Below are positions 1 to 7,346 of a DNA stretch of 64,000 nucleotides, piece by piece. The notes beneath the pieces were generated by a model. The model saw only the letters and a list, made by a program, of their open reading frames with translations, was not told the DNA's origin and searched no databases. Made by a program: the position numbers and the translations under genes. The DNA is from VAXT01 sp963850415. GTDB taxonomy: Bacteria > Actinomycetota > Thermoleophilia > Gaiellales > Gaiellaceae. The stretch is from positions 186,001 to 250,000 of the forward strand of contig CAWKLE010000003.1 of assembly GCA_963850415.1 (NCBI GenBank). The letters are read 5' to 3'. The first letter of the stretch is position 1. The number at the start of each line of letters is the position of its first letter.

Positions 1-1696
1 CCCACGCGATGAGGGAGTTGTCGTGGGGCCAGACGGTGCCGTTGTGGTACGAGAGCGGGTTGAAGCCTCCGTCCGCGGCGGACATCGTCCTCACGCCCCA
101 ACCCGACCAGAGGTGCGGCCCCATCAGGCGATCGACGACCGCGTCGACCTTGGCCGGCGGGACGATCCCGCTCCAGAGCAGGTGCCCGATGTTCGAGCAC
201 AGCGAGTCGACCTGCTTCTTGTCGCCGTCCAGCGCGAGCACGTAGAAGCCGCCGCGGTCCTCGTTCCAGAACGCCTCGTCGAAGCGGGCGCGCAGCTCGT
301 CCGCCTCGCGGTCGAGCCGCTCAGCCAGGTCGCGCTCCCGCCACACCTCGCGTGCGAGCTCAGCCAGGCGGCGCTTCGCGTCGTAGACGTAGCCCTGGGC
401 CTCGACCGGTGCGATCGGGGGATCCGCGAGCGACCCGTCCGAGTAGCGCTGCGAGTCCCAGGAGTCCTTCCACGACTGGTTGGCGAGGCCGGTCTCGTTC
501 CGCCGCTCGTACTCGACGAAGCCGTCGCCGTCACGGTCGCCGTGCTCGTCGATCCAGGCGAGCGCGCGCAGCGCCGGCTCCTTGAAGCGGCGCACGAGGG
601 CCGCGTCGTCGGTCCAGCGCCAGACCTCCGAGAGCAGGATCAGGTAGAGCGGCGTCGCATCGACCGTCCCGTAGTAGCGCTCGAACCAATTGCGCGCCGC
701 CTTCCCGCGGCGCAGCTCGTGGACGATCTTCCCCGGCTCGGCGTCGATCGACGGGTCGTCCTCGACCGCCTGGAGGCCGGCCAGCACCTCGAGTGCGCTC
801 CAGGCGAGCTCGGGGCCGAAGAGGAGCGTCTGCAGGCACGTGATGATCGTGTCCCGGCCGAACACGGTCATGAACCACGGCATCCCTGCGGCGGGGAGGT
901 TCCCGAATCCTCCCGTGCCCTGCAGCCGAAGCGACGCGAGGTCGGCGACGGACCGGGGGAAGGCGTGATCGAGGTCGTCCCACGACGCGCGCAGCCTCGG
1001 CACGCGCAGGTTCCAGGCCGCGAGCGACGCCTCGATCCGGTCGCGCTCCTCGCCGAACCGCTGCTTGACCACGTGCGCGCCCAGCTCGCCCCCGTCGAGC
1101 GACGGCACGACGTCGAACCCGAGCTCCCACGACGCGCGGGGCTCGAGCTCGATCCAAAAGCGCACCTTGTCCGGCTCGACGAGCCCGCGCTGCGTGAGGA
1201 TGATCTGGGTGCGCGCGAGGCCGCCGTCGTCGACGAACACGAACTGGTTGTCGCCCTCCTCGTAAACCGCCTCGACCTCGTGTGGCAGCGCCCCCGCCTT
1301 CTCCGGGTCGCCGAGCGCGAAGTCGTGGTTCTTGACCGCGAAGATGTCCGCGAAGTCGTTGCCGAACGCGAGCCCGAGCTCGAGCGCGACGGGCTTGCGT
1401 GTCTGGTTCTGGACGATGATCCGGTCCTGCATGCCCTCGCCGACGAAGCGGTGGCGCGCGATCGAGACCGAGTCCTGCCGCAGCCCCTCGGCGGGCGGGT
1501 TGCGCAGGAAGTAGGCAGCCGAGTAGTACTCGGCCTTACCGGCGGAGAGCAGCAGTGGCCGGACGCCGTTGATCGTCAGCTCGAGCCTCGAGAGAAAACG
1601 GGTGTCGAACGCGAACAGCCCGCTCGCTGTGAACGTGAAGTCCCCGTTCTGGTCGCTGATGCAGAAGTTCGATCCTTCGAGGATCGTGATCGCCAA
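1..1696 (-). CDS. Glycogen-debranching (amylo-alpha-1,6-glucosidase) family protein, C-terminus beyond window
   Basis: Predicted cytoplasmic glycoside hydrolase acting on alpha-1,6 branches of glycogen-like glucans. About 565 codons are visible and the reading frame runs off the window edge. The first ~190 residues look like the beta-rich N-terminal domain of the family (GLFAFDTRFLSR near aa 25). An (alpha/alpha)6-type domain follows, with FGRDTI near aa 280, DRDGDGFVEYE near aa 385 and NPLSYHNGTVWPHD near the cut end. The start is a TTG directly after the stop of the upstream SDR gene, with GAGGGA about 9 bases upstream, so the two are probably co-transcribed. The family assignment is firm; the exact glucan substrate is not visible. 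Confidence 0.88.
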   Translation of the reverse strand, partial: MAITILEGSNFCISDQNGDFTFTASGLFAFDTRFLSRLELTINGVRPLLLSAGKAEYYSAAYFLRNPPAEGLRQDSVSIARHRFVGEGMQDRIIVQNQTRKPVALELGLAFGNDFADIFAVKNHDFALGDPEKAGALPHEVEAVYEEGDNQFVFVDDGGLARTQIILTQRGLVEPDKVRFWIELEPRASWELGFDVVPSLDGGELGAHVVKQRFGEERDRIEASLAAWNLRVPRLRASWDDLDHAFPRSVADLASLRLQGTGGFGNLPAAGMPWFMTVFGRDTIITCLQTLLFGPELAWSALEVLAGLQAVEDDPSIDAEPGKIVHELRRGKAARNWFERYYGTVDATPLYLILLSEVWRWTDDAALVRRFKEPALRALAWIDEHGDRDGDGFVEYERRNETGLANQSWKDSWDSQRYSDGSLADPPIAPVEAQGYVYDAKRRLAELAREVWRERDLAERLDREADELRARFDEAFWNEDRGGFYVLALDGDKKQVDSLCSNIGHLLWSGIVPPAKVDAVVDRLMGPHLWSGWGVRTMSAADGGFNPLSYHNGTVWPHDNSLIAW

Positions 1697-2437
1697 CTAC
1701 TGGTCCCTCACGATCCGGGCGGCGCTCGACTGGGCGAGCGCCTTGACCACGAGCTCGTCGACGTTCACGTGCGCGGGCCTGGTCACCACGAACAGGACAC
1801 AGTCGGCGACGTCGGCGGGGGTGACCGGCTCGACGCCCTCGTAGACGCGCTTGGCCTGCTCCTCGTCACCGCGGAAGCGCACCTTCGAGAACTCGGACTC
1901 GACGAGGCCCGGGTCGACTGTCGTCAGGTGGATCGGGCGGCCGAGCAGGTCTTCGCGCAGGCCGTAGGTGAACCCGCGGACCGCGAACTTAGAGGCGACA
2001 TAGGCGGCCGCGAACTCGTAGGCCTGGCGGCCGGCGATCGAGCCGATGTTGACGATGTGCCCGCCGTCGCGGATATGCGGGAGACACAGGCGGGTCAGAC
2101 GCATGAGGCCGCGCACGTTCGTCTCGATCACCGTCGCCTCGTCCTCATCGGTCGACTCCCAGAACGGTTCGCGCCCCAGGCTCAGCCCGGCGTTGTTGAC
2201 GAGGATGTCGATCCCGCCGAGGTCGGCCACGGCGCGGTCGACGAAGCGCTCGGAGCTCTCCTCGTCCCGCACGTCGAGGTCGAACGCGTACAAGCCGTCC
2301 CGGTCGGGGAGCAGCTCGACGCGGCGCGCGCCCACGGCCACCCGCGCGCCGGCCTCCGCGAGCGCGTGCGCGGTGGCCGCCCCGATCCCGCTCGAGGCGC
2401 CGGTGACGACAGCCGTCTTGTCCTCGAGTGCGGCCAA
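1697..2437 (-). CDS. SDR family NAD(P)-dependent oxidoreductase
   Basis: Classical short-chain dehydrogenase of 246 aa, the usual length. The Rossmann cofactor motif TGASSGIG is near aa 13-20, the NNAG motif is near aa 82, and the active site is Ser in NIGSIAG with YVASK supplying Tyr and Lys. It resembles YdfG-like 3-hydroxy acid or serine dehydrogenases, but the substrate cannot be read from sequence. It starts with TTG (LAALEDKTAVV). The stop codon is immediately followed by the TTG start of the debranching enzyme, so the two form an operon, although a metabolic link is not obvious. Confidence 0.9.
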   Translation of the reverse strand: MAALEDKTAVVTGASSGIGAATAHALAEAGARVAVGARRVELLPDRDGLYAFDLDVRDEESSERFVDRAVADLGGIDILVNNAGLSLGREPFWESTDEDEATVIETNVRGLMRLTRLCLPHIRDGGHIVNIGSIAGRQAYEFAAAYVASKFAVRGFTYGLREDLLGRPIHLTTVDPGLVESEFSKVRFRGDEEQAKRVYEGVEPVTPADVADCVLFVVTRPAHVNVDELVVKALAQSSAARIVRDQ

Positions 2438-2472
2438 GGGGCGAACCTTAACCGCGCCGCGGCTCCGATCAC

Positions 2473-2554
2473 GGGGTCAGACCCTGTAAAGAACGAGCCC
2501 GCCGCAAACCGGCTCGTCTCGGGGGACAGACCCTAAACGGGGTCAGACCCTGTA
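2473..2554. repeat. Three copies of a GGGGTCAGACCCTGTA-type palindromic repeat
   Basis: Exact copies of GGGGTCAGACCCTGTA lie at 2473-2488 and 2539-2554, with a degenerate copy GGGGACAGACCCTAAA at 2522-2537. Each core GGGTC-A-GACCC is a perfect inverted repeat. Between them GAGCC...GGCTC (2493-2513) can form a hairpin. The block fills the gap between the end of the LuxR response regulator and the start of the SDR gene. It may be a dispersed REP-like element or a terminator. The function is unknown. Confidence 0.6.
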
Positions 2555-2564
2555 CAGGCGACGC

Positions 2565-3185
2565 CTACTGGAAGAGGCCGAGCCGGAGCGCCGTCGCGAC
2601 CGCGTGCGTACGGGTGCGCGCGTTCAGCCGCTCGCAGGCCTTGCGCACGTGCGTCCGCACCGTCTCGGGGCTGATCGAGAGCCGGCTGCCGATCTCCGCG
2701 TGCGACAGGCCGTCCGCGATATGGGCGAGCACCTCCGCCTCGCGCGGCGTCAGCGCCGGCTTGGTCACGGCGCCGTTGAGGAAGACCGGCGCGAGCGCGG
2801 GATCGACGTAGCGCTGTCCGGCGCAGATGGTCTCGAGCGCCTGCGCGAGATCGTCGAGCGGAGCGTCCTTGAGGATCAGAGCGCGAGCTCCGGCGTCGAA
2901 CACCGCGCCGACGATGCTCTGGTCCGTGTCCGCCGTGTACACCGCGACCAGCGTGTCGGGCGCTACCTCCCGGATCTGCTCGAGGAGCTCGACGCCCCCG
3001 AGGTGCGGCATCCGGTAGTCGACGAGCGCGATGTCGGGCTTCGTTTCCTTGATATCGGCGACAGCTGCCACGCCGTCACGCGACTGACCGACGACCTCGA
3101 ATCCGTGGCTCTCGAGGAAGTCCGAGACGGCCGCGACGAGCGCGGGATGGTCGTCCGCGACGAGGCAGCGGTACTGACGGCTCAT
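2565..3185 (-). CDS. Response regulator, REC plus LuxR-type HTH
   Basis: DNA-binding response regulator of 206 aa (NarL/FixJ type). The N-terminal receiver domain has acidic residues in VADDHPA and the phospho-acceptor Asp in ALVDYRMPHLGG, with the conserved Lys in ILKDAP. The C-terminal GerE/LuxR helix-turn-helix reads LTPREAEVLAHIADGLS...SPETVRTHVRKA. Its ATG overlaps the stop of the HD-GYP gene (ATGA), so it is the last gene of a three-gene signalling operon and is a likely output of the upstream kinase. Target genes are unknown. Confidence 0.93.
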   Translation of the reverse strand: MSRQYRCLVADDHPALVAAVSDFLESHGFEVVGQSRDGVAAVADIKETKPDIALVDYRMPHLGGVELLEQIREVAPDTLVAVYTADTDQSIVGAVFDAGARALILKDAPLDDLAQALETICAGQRYVDPALAPVFLNGAVTKPALTPREAEVLAHIADGLSHAEIGSRLSISPETVRTHVRKACERLNARTRTHAVATALRLGLFQ

Positions 3186-4252
3186 TGCGCGGCCTCTCCG
3201 ATGTGCCCGTGGCGGTGGCGGCGCGCCTTCGGCCCCGGGAAGCGCAGAACGGCGGCACCTGGAGGCGACTCGGCGAGCACGAGGCCGTCTGGCGCGAAGC
3301 TGATCGCGCCGCTCTCGACGAGCTTCAGGACGTGATCGACGATCGTCGGATCCCACTGCGTGCCCCGGCCGCGCTCGAGCTCCCGGACGATCTCCTCCCT
3401 GGGCAGGGCCTTGCGATACACGCGGCTCGCGGACATGGCCTCGACGGCGTCCGCCACGCTCATGATCCGGGCTCCGAGCGGGATGCTCTCGCCTCTGAGA
3501 GCGTCCGGATACCCGAACCCGTCCCAGCGCTCGTGGTGGTGGCGCACGATCGGGCGCACCGCCGCGAGCAGCTCGAGCGGCGCGAGGAGGTGGTCTCCGA
3601 TCTCGGTGTGCGCGCGCATGAGCGAGCTTTCCTCGGCCGTGAGCGCAGACGGCTTGAGCAACACGCTGTCGGGGATGCCGATCTTGCCGACGTCGTGCAG
3701 CAGCGCACCCACGCGGATGGTCTCGATCTCCTTCTCTCCGAGGCCGACCTCGGCGGCGAGGCGCATCGCGAGCCGGGTGAGACGCTCCGCGTGGCCGCGC
3801 ATGCCCTCCTCGCGGGCCTCGATCGCGTTTGCGAGCGCGCTCGTCAACGTCGGCGTCAGCAGCCGCTCCCGGAGGTCCCGCTCGCTCCGGCCCGCCCGGT
3901 CGAGCGCCTTCGCCAGCGCCAGCTCGAGCTCGGTCTGCGTGAACGGCTTGGCAACGAAGCCGTCCGCACCGCGGGCGAGCGCCTCGCTCAGGTCGTCGCG
4001 GGTGGTCGCCCCCGTCACGAGCACGATCGGCAGGTTCGGCCGCCGGATGCGCATGGTCTCGAGCAGCTCGAGGCCGGACCCGTCGGGCATGAACACGTCC
4101 GTGATCACCACGCGGATGCTCTCGTCGGCGAAGAGCTCCAGGGCCTCGGCCGCCGTCGACGCGCACACGACCTCGTAGCCGGAGCCAGAGAGCATCGCCG
4201 CGATCACCTCGCGGACGACGGCCTCGTCGTCGATGACGAGCACCTTCGTCAC
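3182..4252 (-). CDS. Response regulator with HD-GYP phosphodiesterase output
   Basis: 356-aa protein with an N-terminal receiver domain (Asp in VVITDVFMPDGSG, Lys in FVAKPF) and a C-terminal HD-GYP domain. The metal-binding HDVGKIGIPD and the HHERWDGFGYP signature are both intact, so cyclic-di-GMP hydrolysis is expected. It starts with GTG, overlapping the kinase stop codon (GTGA), and its own stop overlaps the LuxR regulator start. The operon therefore couples one kinase to a c-di-GMP output and a transcriptional output. Confidence 0.92.
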   Translation of the reverse strand: MTKVLVIDDEAVVREVIAAMLSGSGYEVVCASTAAEALELFADESIRVVITDVFMPDGSGLELLETMRIRRPNLPIVLVTGATTRDDLSEALARGADGFVAKPFTQTELELALAKALDRAGRSERDLRERLLTPTLTSALANAIEAREEGMRGHAERLTRLAMRLAAEVGLGEKEIETIRVGALLHDVGKIGIPDSVLLKPSALTAEESSLMRAHTEIGDHLLAPLELLAAVRPIVRHHHERWDGFGYPDALRGESIPLGARIMSVADAVEAMSASRVYRKALPREEIVRELERGRGTQWDPTIVDHVLKLVESGAISFAPDGLVLAESPPGAAVLRFPGPKARRHRHGHIGEAAQ

Positions 4253-4998
4253 GACGCGTCTCCGGCGATCGGAAGCCTGAGGACGAACGACGCGCCGGTG
4301 CCGACCGAGGAGACAACGGCCAGGTCGCCACCGTGCGCGCGGGCGATCTCGAGGCCTGCCGCGAGCCCGAGCCCGGCGCCCGCCTTCGTCGTCGCGAACG
4401 GCTCGAACAGATGCTTGCGGATGGACGGATCGATCCCCTTGCCGGTGTCCGTGACGCTCGCAACGGCCCATCCTCCGTCGCGCTCGAGCCGAACTGTGAC
4501 CGTGCCCCCGCCGGGGAGCGCCTCCCGCGCATTGACCAGCAGGCTCAGGAAGACCTGACTCAACCGGGCGGGGCTGCCGTGGACGTCGAGCGGCACGCGG
4601 CAATGCTCCTCTCGCAGCTCGACGTTCTTGTCCGCGTTCGTGCAGCGGACGAGCTCGACGGTCTCCTCGCAGATCCGGTGCAGCGAGACGGTCCCGACGT
4701 CGTCGGGCTCGGCGCGGGCGTACCGGAGCAGCGAATCCATGATCTGCCTGATCTCGAGCCCGCTCTGCCGGACGAGGAGCAGCCGGTCGTGCTCGTGCGA
4801 TCCCGGCTCGAAGTCGGCGAGCAGAACGTCGACGAGGCCGAGGATCCCGAAGAGCGGGTTGTTGATCTCGTGCGCGACGCCTCGGACAAGCTCTCCGAGC
4901 GAGCCGAGCCGACCCGCCTCGAGGAGGGCTTCTCGTTCGGGAGTGGCTGGATCCGCGCCGAAGAACGGCGAAGCGGCTGCGGCGTGTTGCATCCGCAT
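4249..4998 (-). CDS. Soluble sensor histidine kinase
   Basis: 249-aa kinase made only of the catalytic core. The dimerization/phospho-acceptor helix reads GVAHEINNPLFGILG (His near aa 43). The HATPase domain has an N-box (LLVNAREALPGGG), G1 (DTGKGID) and G2 (GAGLGLA). There is no transmembrane segment and almost no N-terminal input domain, so it must sense through a partner or a cytosolic signal. It is the first gene of the kinase, HD-GYP and LuxR operon. No strong Shine-Dalgarno is visible; the ATG at codon 3 is an alternative start. Confidence 0.9.
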   Translation of the reverse strand: MRMQHAAAASPFFGADPATPEREALLEAGRLGSLGELVRGVAHEINNPLFGILGLVDVLLADFEPGSHEHDRLLLVRQSGLEIRQIMDSLLRYARAEPDDVGTVSLHRICEETVELVRCTNADKNVELREEHCRVPLDVHGSPARLSQVFLSLLVNAREALPGGGTVTVRLERDGGWAVASVTDTGKGIDPSIRKHLFEPFATTKAGAGLGLAAGLEIARAHGGDLAVVSSVGTGASFVLRLPIAGDAS

Positions 4999-5050
4999 AG
5001 GTATCGGAAAGAATCGGCCGCTCCTGAAGTCACGGCGGCCCGAGAAAGCT

Positions 5051-5518
5051 CTAGTTGCGGGTCAGCAGGCCGCGGATCTCCCGCGTGAGCTCTGCGACCT
5101 GCTCGGTCAGTTCCTTGTCCTCACGCGTCAGATTCGTGTTGGACTCGAGAAGGTTGGACAGCTTGTCGGTCTCCGCCTTGATCGCCGCGACTCGCTCCTG
5201 CGCCAGGCGAACCTGTTCCTCGTGGTGCTTCTCGGCCCGGTCCTCCAGGTTCTTGTCACGGTCGGCCTGGCGCGTCTGGGCGAGCAGGATCAGCGGCGCG
5301 GCGTAGGCGGCCTGGAGCGAGAAGGCGAGGTTGAGCAGGATGAACGGGTACGGATCCCAGCGGCCGGCGAAGGCGAACGCGTTGAGGATCACCCAGGCGA
5401 TGACGACGATCGACTGCCCGATGATGTACTGGGGCGTGCCGAAGAAGCGGGCGATGCGCTCTGCGATCCGGCCGAACGTGTCGACGCCGAAGGCACCGCG
5501 ATGTTCCTGCACCGCCAC
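5051..5518 (-). CDS. DUF1003 family membrane protein
   Basis: 155-aa protein of the DUF1003 family. Two transmembrane helices (IIGQSIVVIAWVILNAF and FILLNLAFSLQAAYAAPLILL, about aa 32-80) follow a short N-terminal region. They are followed by the typical charged stretch with DRDKNLEDRAEKHHEEQ and a C-terminal coiled coil. The start is GTG. It is transcribed alone, on the strand opposite to the aquaporin gene. The biochemical function of the family is not established. Confidence 0.88.
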   Translation of the reverse strand: MAVQEHRGAFGVDTFGRIAERIARFFGTPQYIIGQSIVVIAWVILNAFAFAGRWDPYPFILLNLAFSLQAAYAAPLILLAQTRQADRDKNLEDRAEKHHEEQVRLAQERVAAIKAETDKLSNLLESNTNLTREDKELTEQVAELTREIRGLLTRN

Positions 5519-5645
5519 CGCACGCGAAGCGTAGGACCGTCGACGGACGGATTCCCGGCGGAGCGTCGCATCAGCAGGACAACGTCAACGCGACGAGAAC
5601 ACGAACCGTCGAACCAATCGTCTGCGAGCTCGAGAAAGGAAAGCC

Positions 5646-6317
5646 ATGGACGCCGTGCTCCAACGGAAGCTGGTCGTGGAATTCGTGGGCATGTTCTTGT
5701 TCGTGTTCACGGTCGGGATGGCGACCAACAAAGCGGGCGCGGGCGCGCTCGCGCCGCTCGCCATTGGATCGGTACTGATGGTCATGGTGTTCGCAGGCGG
5801 CCACGTGTCCGGGGGCCACTTCAACCCCGCCGTCAGCACCGCGGTGTTCCTCCGACGGAGGATGGCGGGAATCGAGTTCGCGACCTACGTCGTGACACAG
5901 CTCGTGGCAGCCGTCCTCGCCGGGCTCGTCGTGCGGTACGTAGGCGGCCGCGAGGCGCACGCTCCCGTCGCGAGCTCGGGCAAGATGCTGATCGCGGAGT
6001 TCCTGTTCACCTTCGCGCTCGCGTGGGTCGTCCTCCACGTCGCGACGGCGAGCGGAACGCTTGGCAACTCCTTCTACGGGCTCGCCATCGGGTTCACGGT
6101 CGTCACGGGTGCATTCGCGGTCGGCGGCATCTCCGGCGGCGCCTTCAACCCCGCCATTGCGATCGGCGCGATGGTGACCGGGCTTTTCGAATGGAGCAAC
6201 ATCTGGATCTACGTGATCGCAGAGCTCCTCGGAGCAGCCGTCGCCGCCTACCTCTTCCTGTTCGTCCTGCCGGGCGAGAAGGAGAGCGGTGACATGGAGG
6301 CCGCGAGCACGGAGTGA
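5646..6317 (+). CDS. Aquaporin / MIP family channel
   Basis: Major intrinsic protein of 223 aa with six hydrophobic helices and the two hallmark half-helix loops GGHFNPAVST (NPA near aa 60) and GGAFNPAIAI (NPA near aa 168). It should conduct water or small neutral solutes across the cytoplasmic membrane. The Arg that normally follows the second NPA (NPAR) is replaced by Ile, so the aromatic/arginine filter is altered. The ATG is preceded by GAAAGGAAAG. A strong hairpin terminator follows 14 bases after the stop. Confidence 0.93.
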   Translation: MDAVLQRKLVVEFVGMFLFVFTVGMATNKAGAGALAPLAIGSVLMVMVFAGGHVSGGHFNPAVSTAVFLRRRMAGIEFATYVVTQLVAAVLAGLVVRYVGGREAHAPVASSGKMLIAEFLFTFALAWVVLHVATASGTLGNSFYGLAIGFTVVTGAFAVGGISGGAFNPAIAIGAMVTGLFEWSNIWIYVIAELLGAAVAAYLFLFVLPGEKESGDMEAASTE

Positions 6318-6330
6318 CGAGCCGGAACCG

Positions 6331-6355
6331 AAAAGGCCCGTTCTGCGGGCCTTTT
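6331..6355 (+). terminator. Intrinsic terminator after the aquaporin gene
   Basis: Perfect 10-bp stem AAAAGGCCCG / CGGGCCTTTT around the loop TTCTG. The A-run and T-run flanks let it work in both directions, ending the aquaporin transcript on + and the tRNA-Val transcript on -. Confidence 0.85.
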
Positions 6356-6360
6356 CTGTG

Positions 6361-6433
6361 TGGGCGGTGACAGGATCGAACTGCCGACCTCCTGCTTGTA
6401 AGGCAGGCGCTCTCCCAGCTGAGCTAACCGCCC
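6361..6433 (-). tRNA. tRNA-Val (anticodon TAC)
   Basis: On the minus strand the 7-bp acceptor GGGCGGT pairs with ACCGCCC. The anticodon stem CCTGC/GCAGG encloses CTTACAA, giving anticodon TAC, and the T-arm contains GTTCGATCC. The discriminator is A and the 3' CCA is not encoded. Confidence 0.95.
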
Positions 6434-6465
6434 CTTGAGGCTCTCTCGAGCCAGTCTAGAGGCCG

Positions 6466-6948
6466 CTAACCCCCGCCGATCGGCGGTGACTTTGCGAACG
6501 TCGCGTTCAAGCCTGCGATAAGCGCGTCCTTCTCTGCCTGGCTGAGCTTCGCGTTCGGATGGAGCGGCAGATAGAACCACGGCGGCATCGAGCCGCTGCG
6601 AATCGTCTCGGTGATGTCGTCGATGCCTGCGTCTTGCGGCTTGTCCCACTCGGAGAAGTTGAGCGCCGCCCGGCCCCCGTCGACGTCACGTTGCACGAGC
6701 CAGGACATCGGGGCGACGTTCGAGTACCAGCGCCACTTCGTGAGGTTGCTGTGGCAGTCGAAACAGGAGTCCGAGGCAAGCTGGCGCGTCCGCGCCGAGT
6801 CCCAGCTCGGCTCCTGCGTCACCGGCGGGTTCGAATGGTCGCGACCGTACGGGATGACCTGGATCGCGACGAACAAGCCGAGGGCGACGACCGCGCTCCA
6901 GACGAGAAACCGACGCCAGCTTCTGGGTCTTCGGGGGCGCGTTGGCAC
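6466..6948 (-). CDS. Membrane-anchored haem-binding domain protein
   Basis: 160-aa protein of the small haem-binding (Haem_bd) family. An N-terminal basic patch and one transmembrane helix (FLVWSAVVALGLFVAIQVI, about aa 14-32) anchor an extracytoplasmic domain with the c-type haem motif CFDCH near aa 62 and a conserved MPPWFYLPLHPNAKLS segment. GTG start. It lies alone between two tRNA genes on the same strand. Electron transfer is likely, but the partner is unknown. Confidence 0.85.
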   Translation of the reverse strand: MPTRPRRPRSWRRFLVWSAVVALGLFVAIQVIPYGRDHSNPPVTQEPSWDSARTRQLASDSCFDCHSNLTKWRWYSNVAPMSWLVQRDVDGGRAALNFSEWDKPQDAGIDDITETIRSGSMPPWFYLPLHPNAKLSQAEKDALIAGLNATFAKSPPIGGG

Positions 6949-7059
6949 GCCTCGACAGTCTCAAATCGTCCTACCGCCGCAATCAGTATGCGCACTGATC
7001 GGCGCTCAGTGTTGTCACGGACGACGCGACTGCTCCAGCCACCGCACGGCGAACTTGGA

Positions 7060-7132
7060 TGCCCCCAGCGGGATTCGAACCCGCGCTACAGCCTTGAAAG
7101 GGCTGTGACCTTGACCGCTAGTCGATGGGGGC
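7060..7132 (-). tRNA. tRNA-Glu (anticodon TTC)
   Basis: Minus-strand cloverleaf. Acceptor GCCCCCA pairs with TGGGGGC, the anticodon loop CTTTCAA gives anticodon TTC within stem ACAGCC/GGCTGT, and the T-arm GCGGG-TTCGAAT-CCCGC is perfect. CCA is not encoded. Confidence 0.95.
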
Positions 7133-7178
7133 CCGCGGCCAGTCTAGCCGCGGATCTCAGAGCTACACTCGCCCGCGA

Positions 7179-7251
7179 GGGCCGGTAGCTCAGTTGGTAG
7201 AGCAGGGGACTTTTAATCCCAAGGTCACAGGTTCGATCCCTGTCCGGCCCA
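7179..7251 (+). tRNA. tRNA-Lys (anticodon TTT), integration target
   Basis: Acceptor GGGCCGG/CCGGCCC, anticodon loop CTTTTAA (TTT) and T-arm ACAGG-TTCGATC-CCTGT. The gene is intact. Its last 45 bases and the following T are duplicated exactly at 17125-17170, so the 3' half serves as the attachment site for the adjacent island. The island restores a functional tRNA end. Confidence 0.96.
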
Positions 7252-7252
7252 T
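7207..7252 (+). repeat. attL: 46-bp direct repeat inside tRNA-Lys 3' half
   Basis: The 46 bases from GGACTTTTAATCCC to CGGCCCAT are identical to 17125-17170. The integrase gene lies immediately inside. Bases just to the right (TAAAGTGCCTGCAAATCAG) belong to the element and reappear in similar form beside other tRNA remnants in this window. Confidence 0.9.
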
Positions 7253-7346
7253 TACTAAAGTGCCTGCAAATCAGCTTCTTTCTCACGCGAAGCACTGATG
7301 CCTTGGGCCGGTGGGTGTACGGGTGGGTGTACGGAGATCCACCGCG

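Noticed and set aside
23..2536. Very long open frames on the strand opposite to known genes (for example 23-2536, 3185-4558 and 46455-47825)
   Set aside because: High-GC antisense shadows of the debranching enzyme, the response regulators and the ABC genes; Arg/Val/Glu-rich with no domain or ribosome site.
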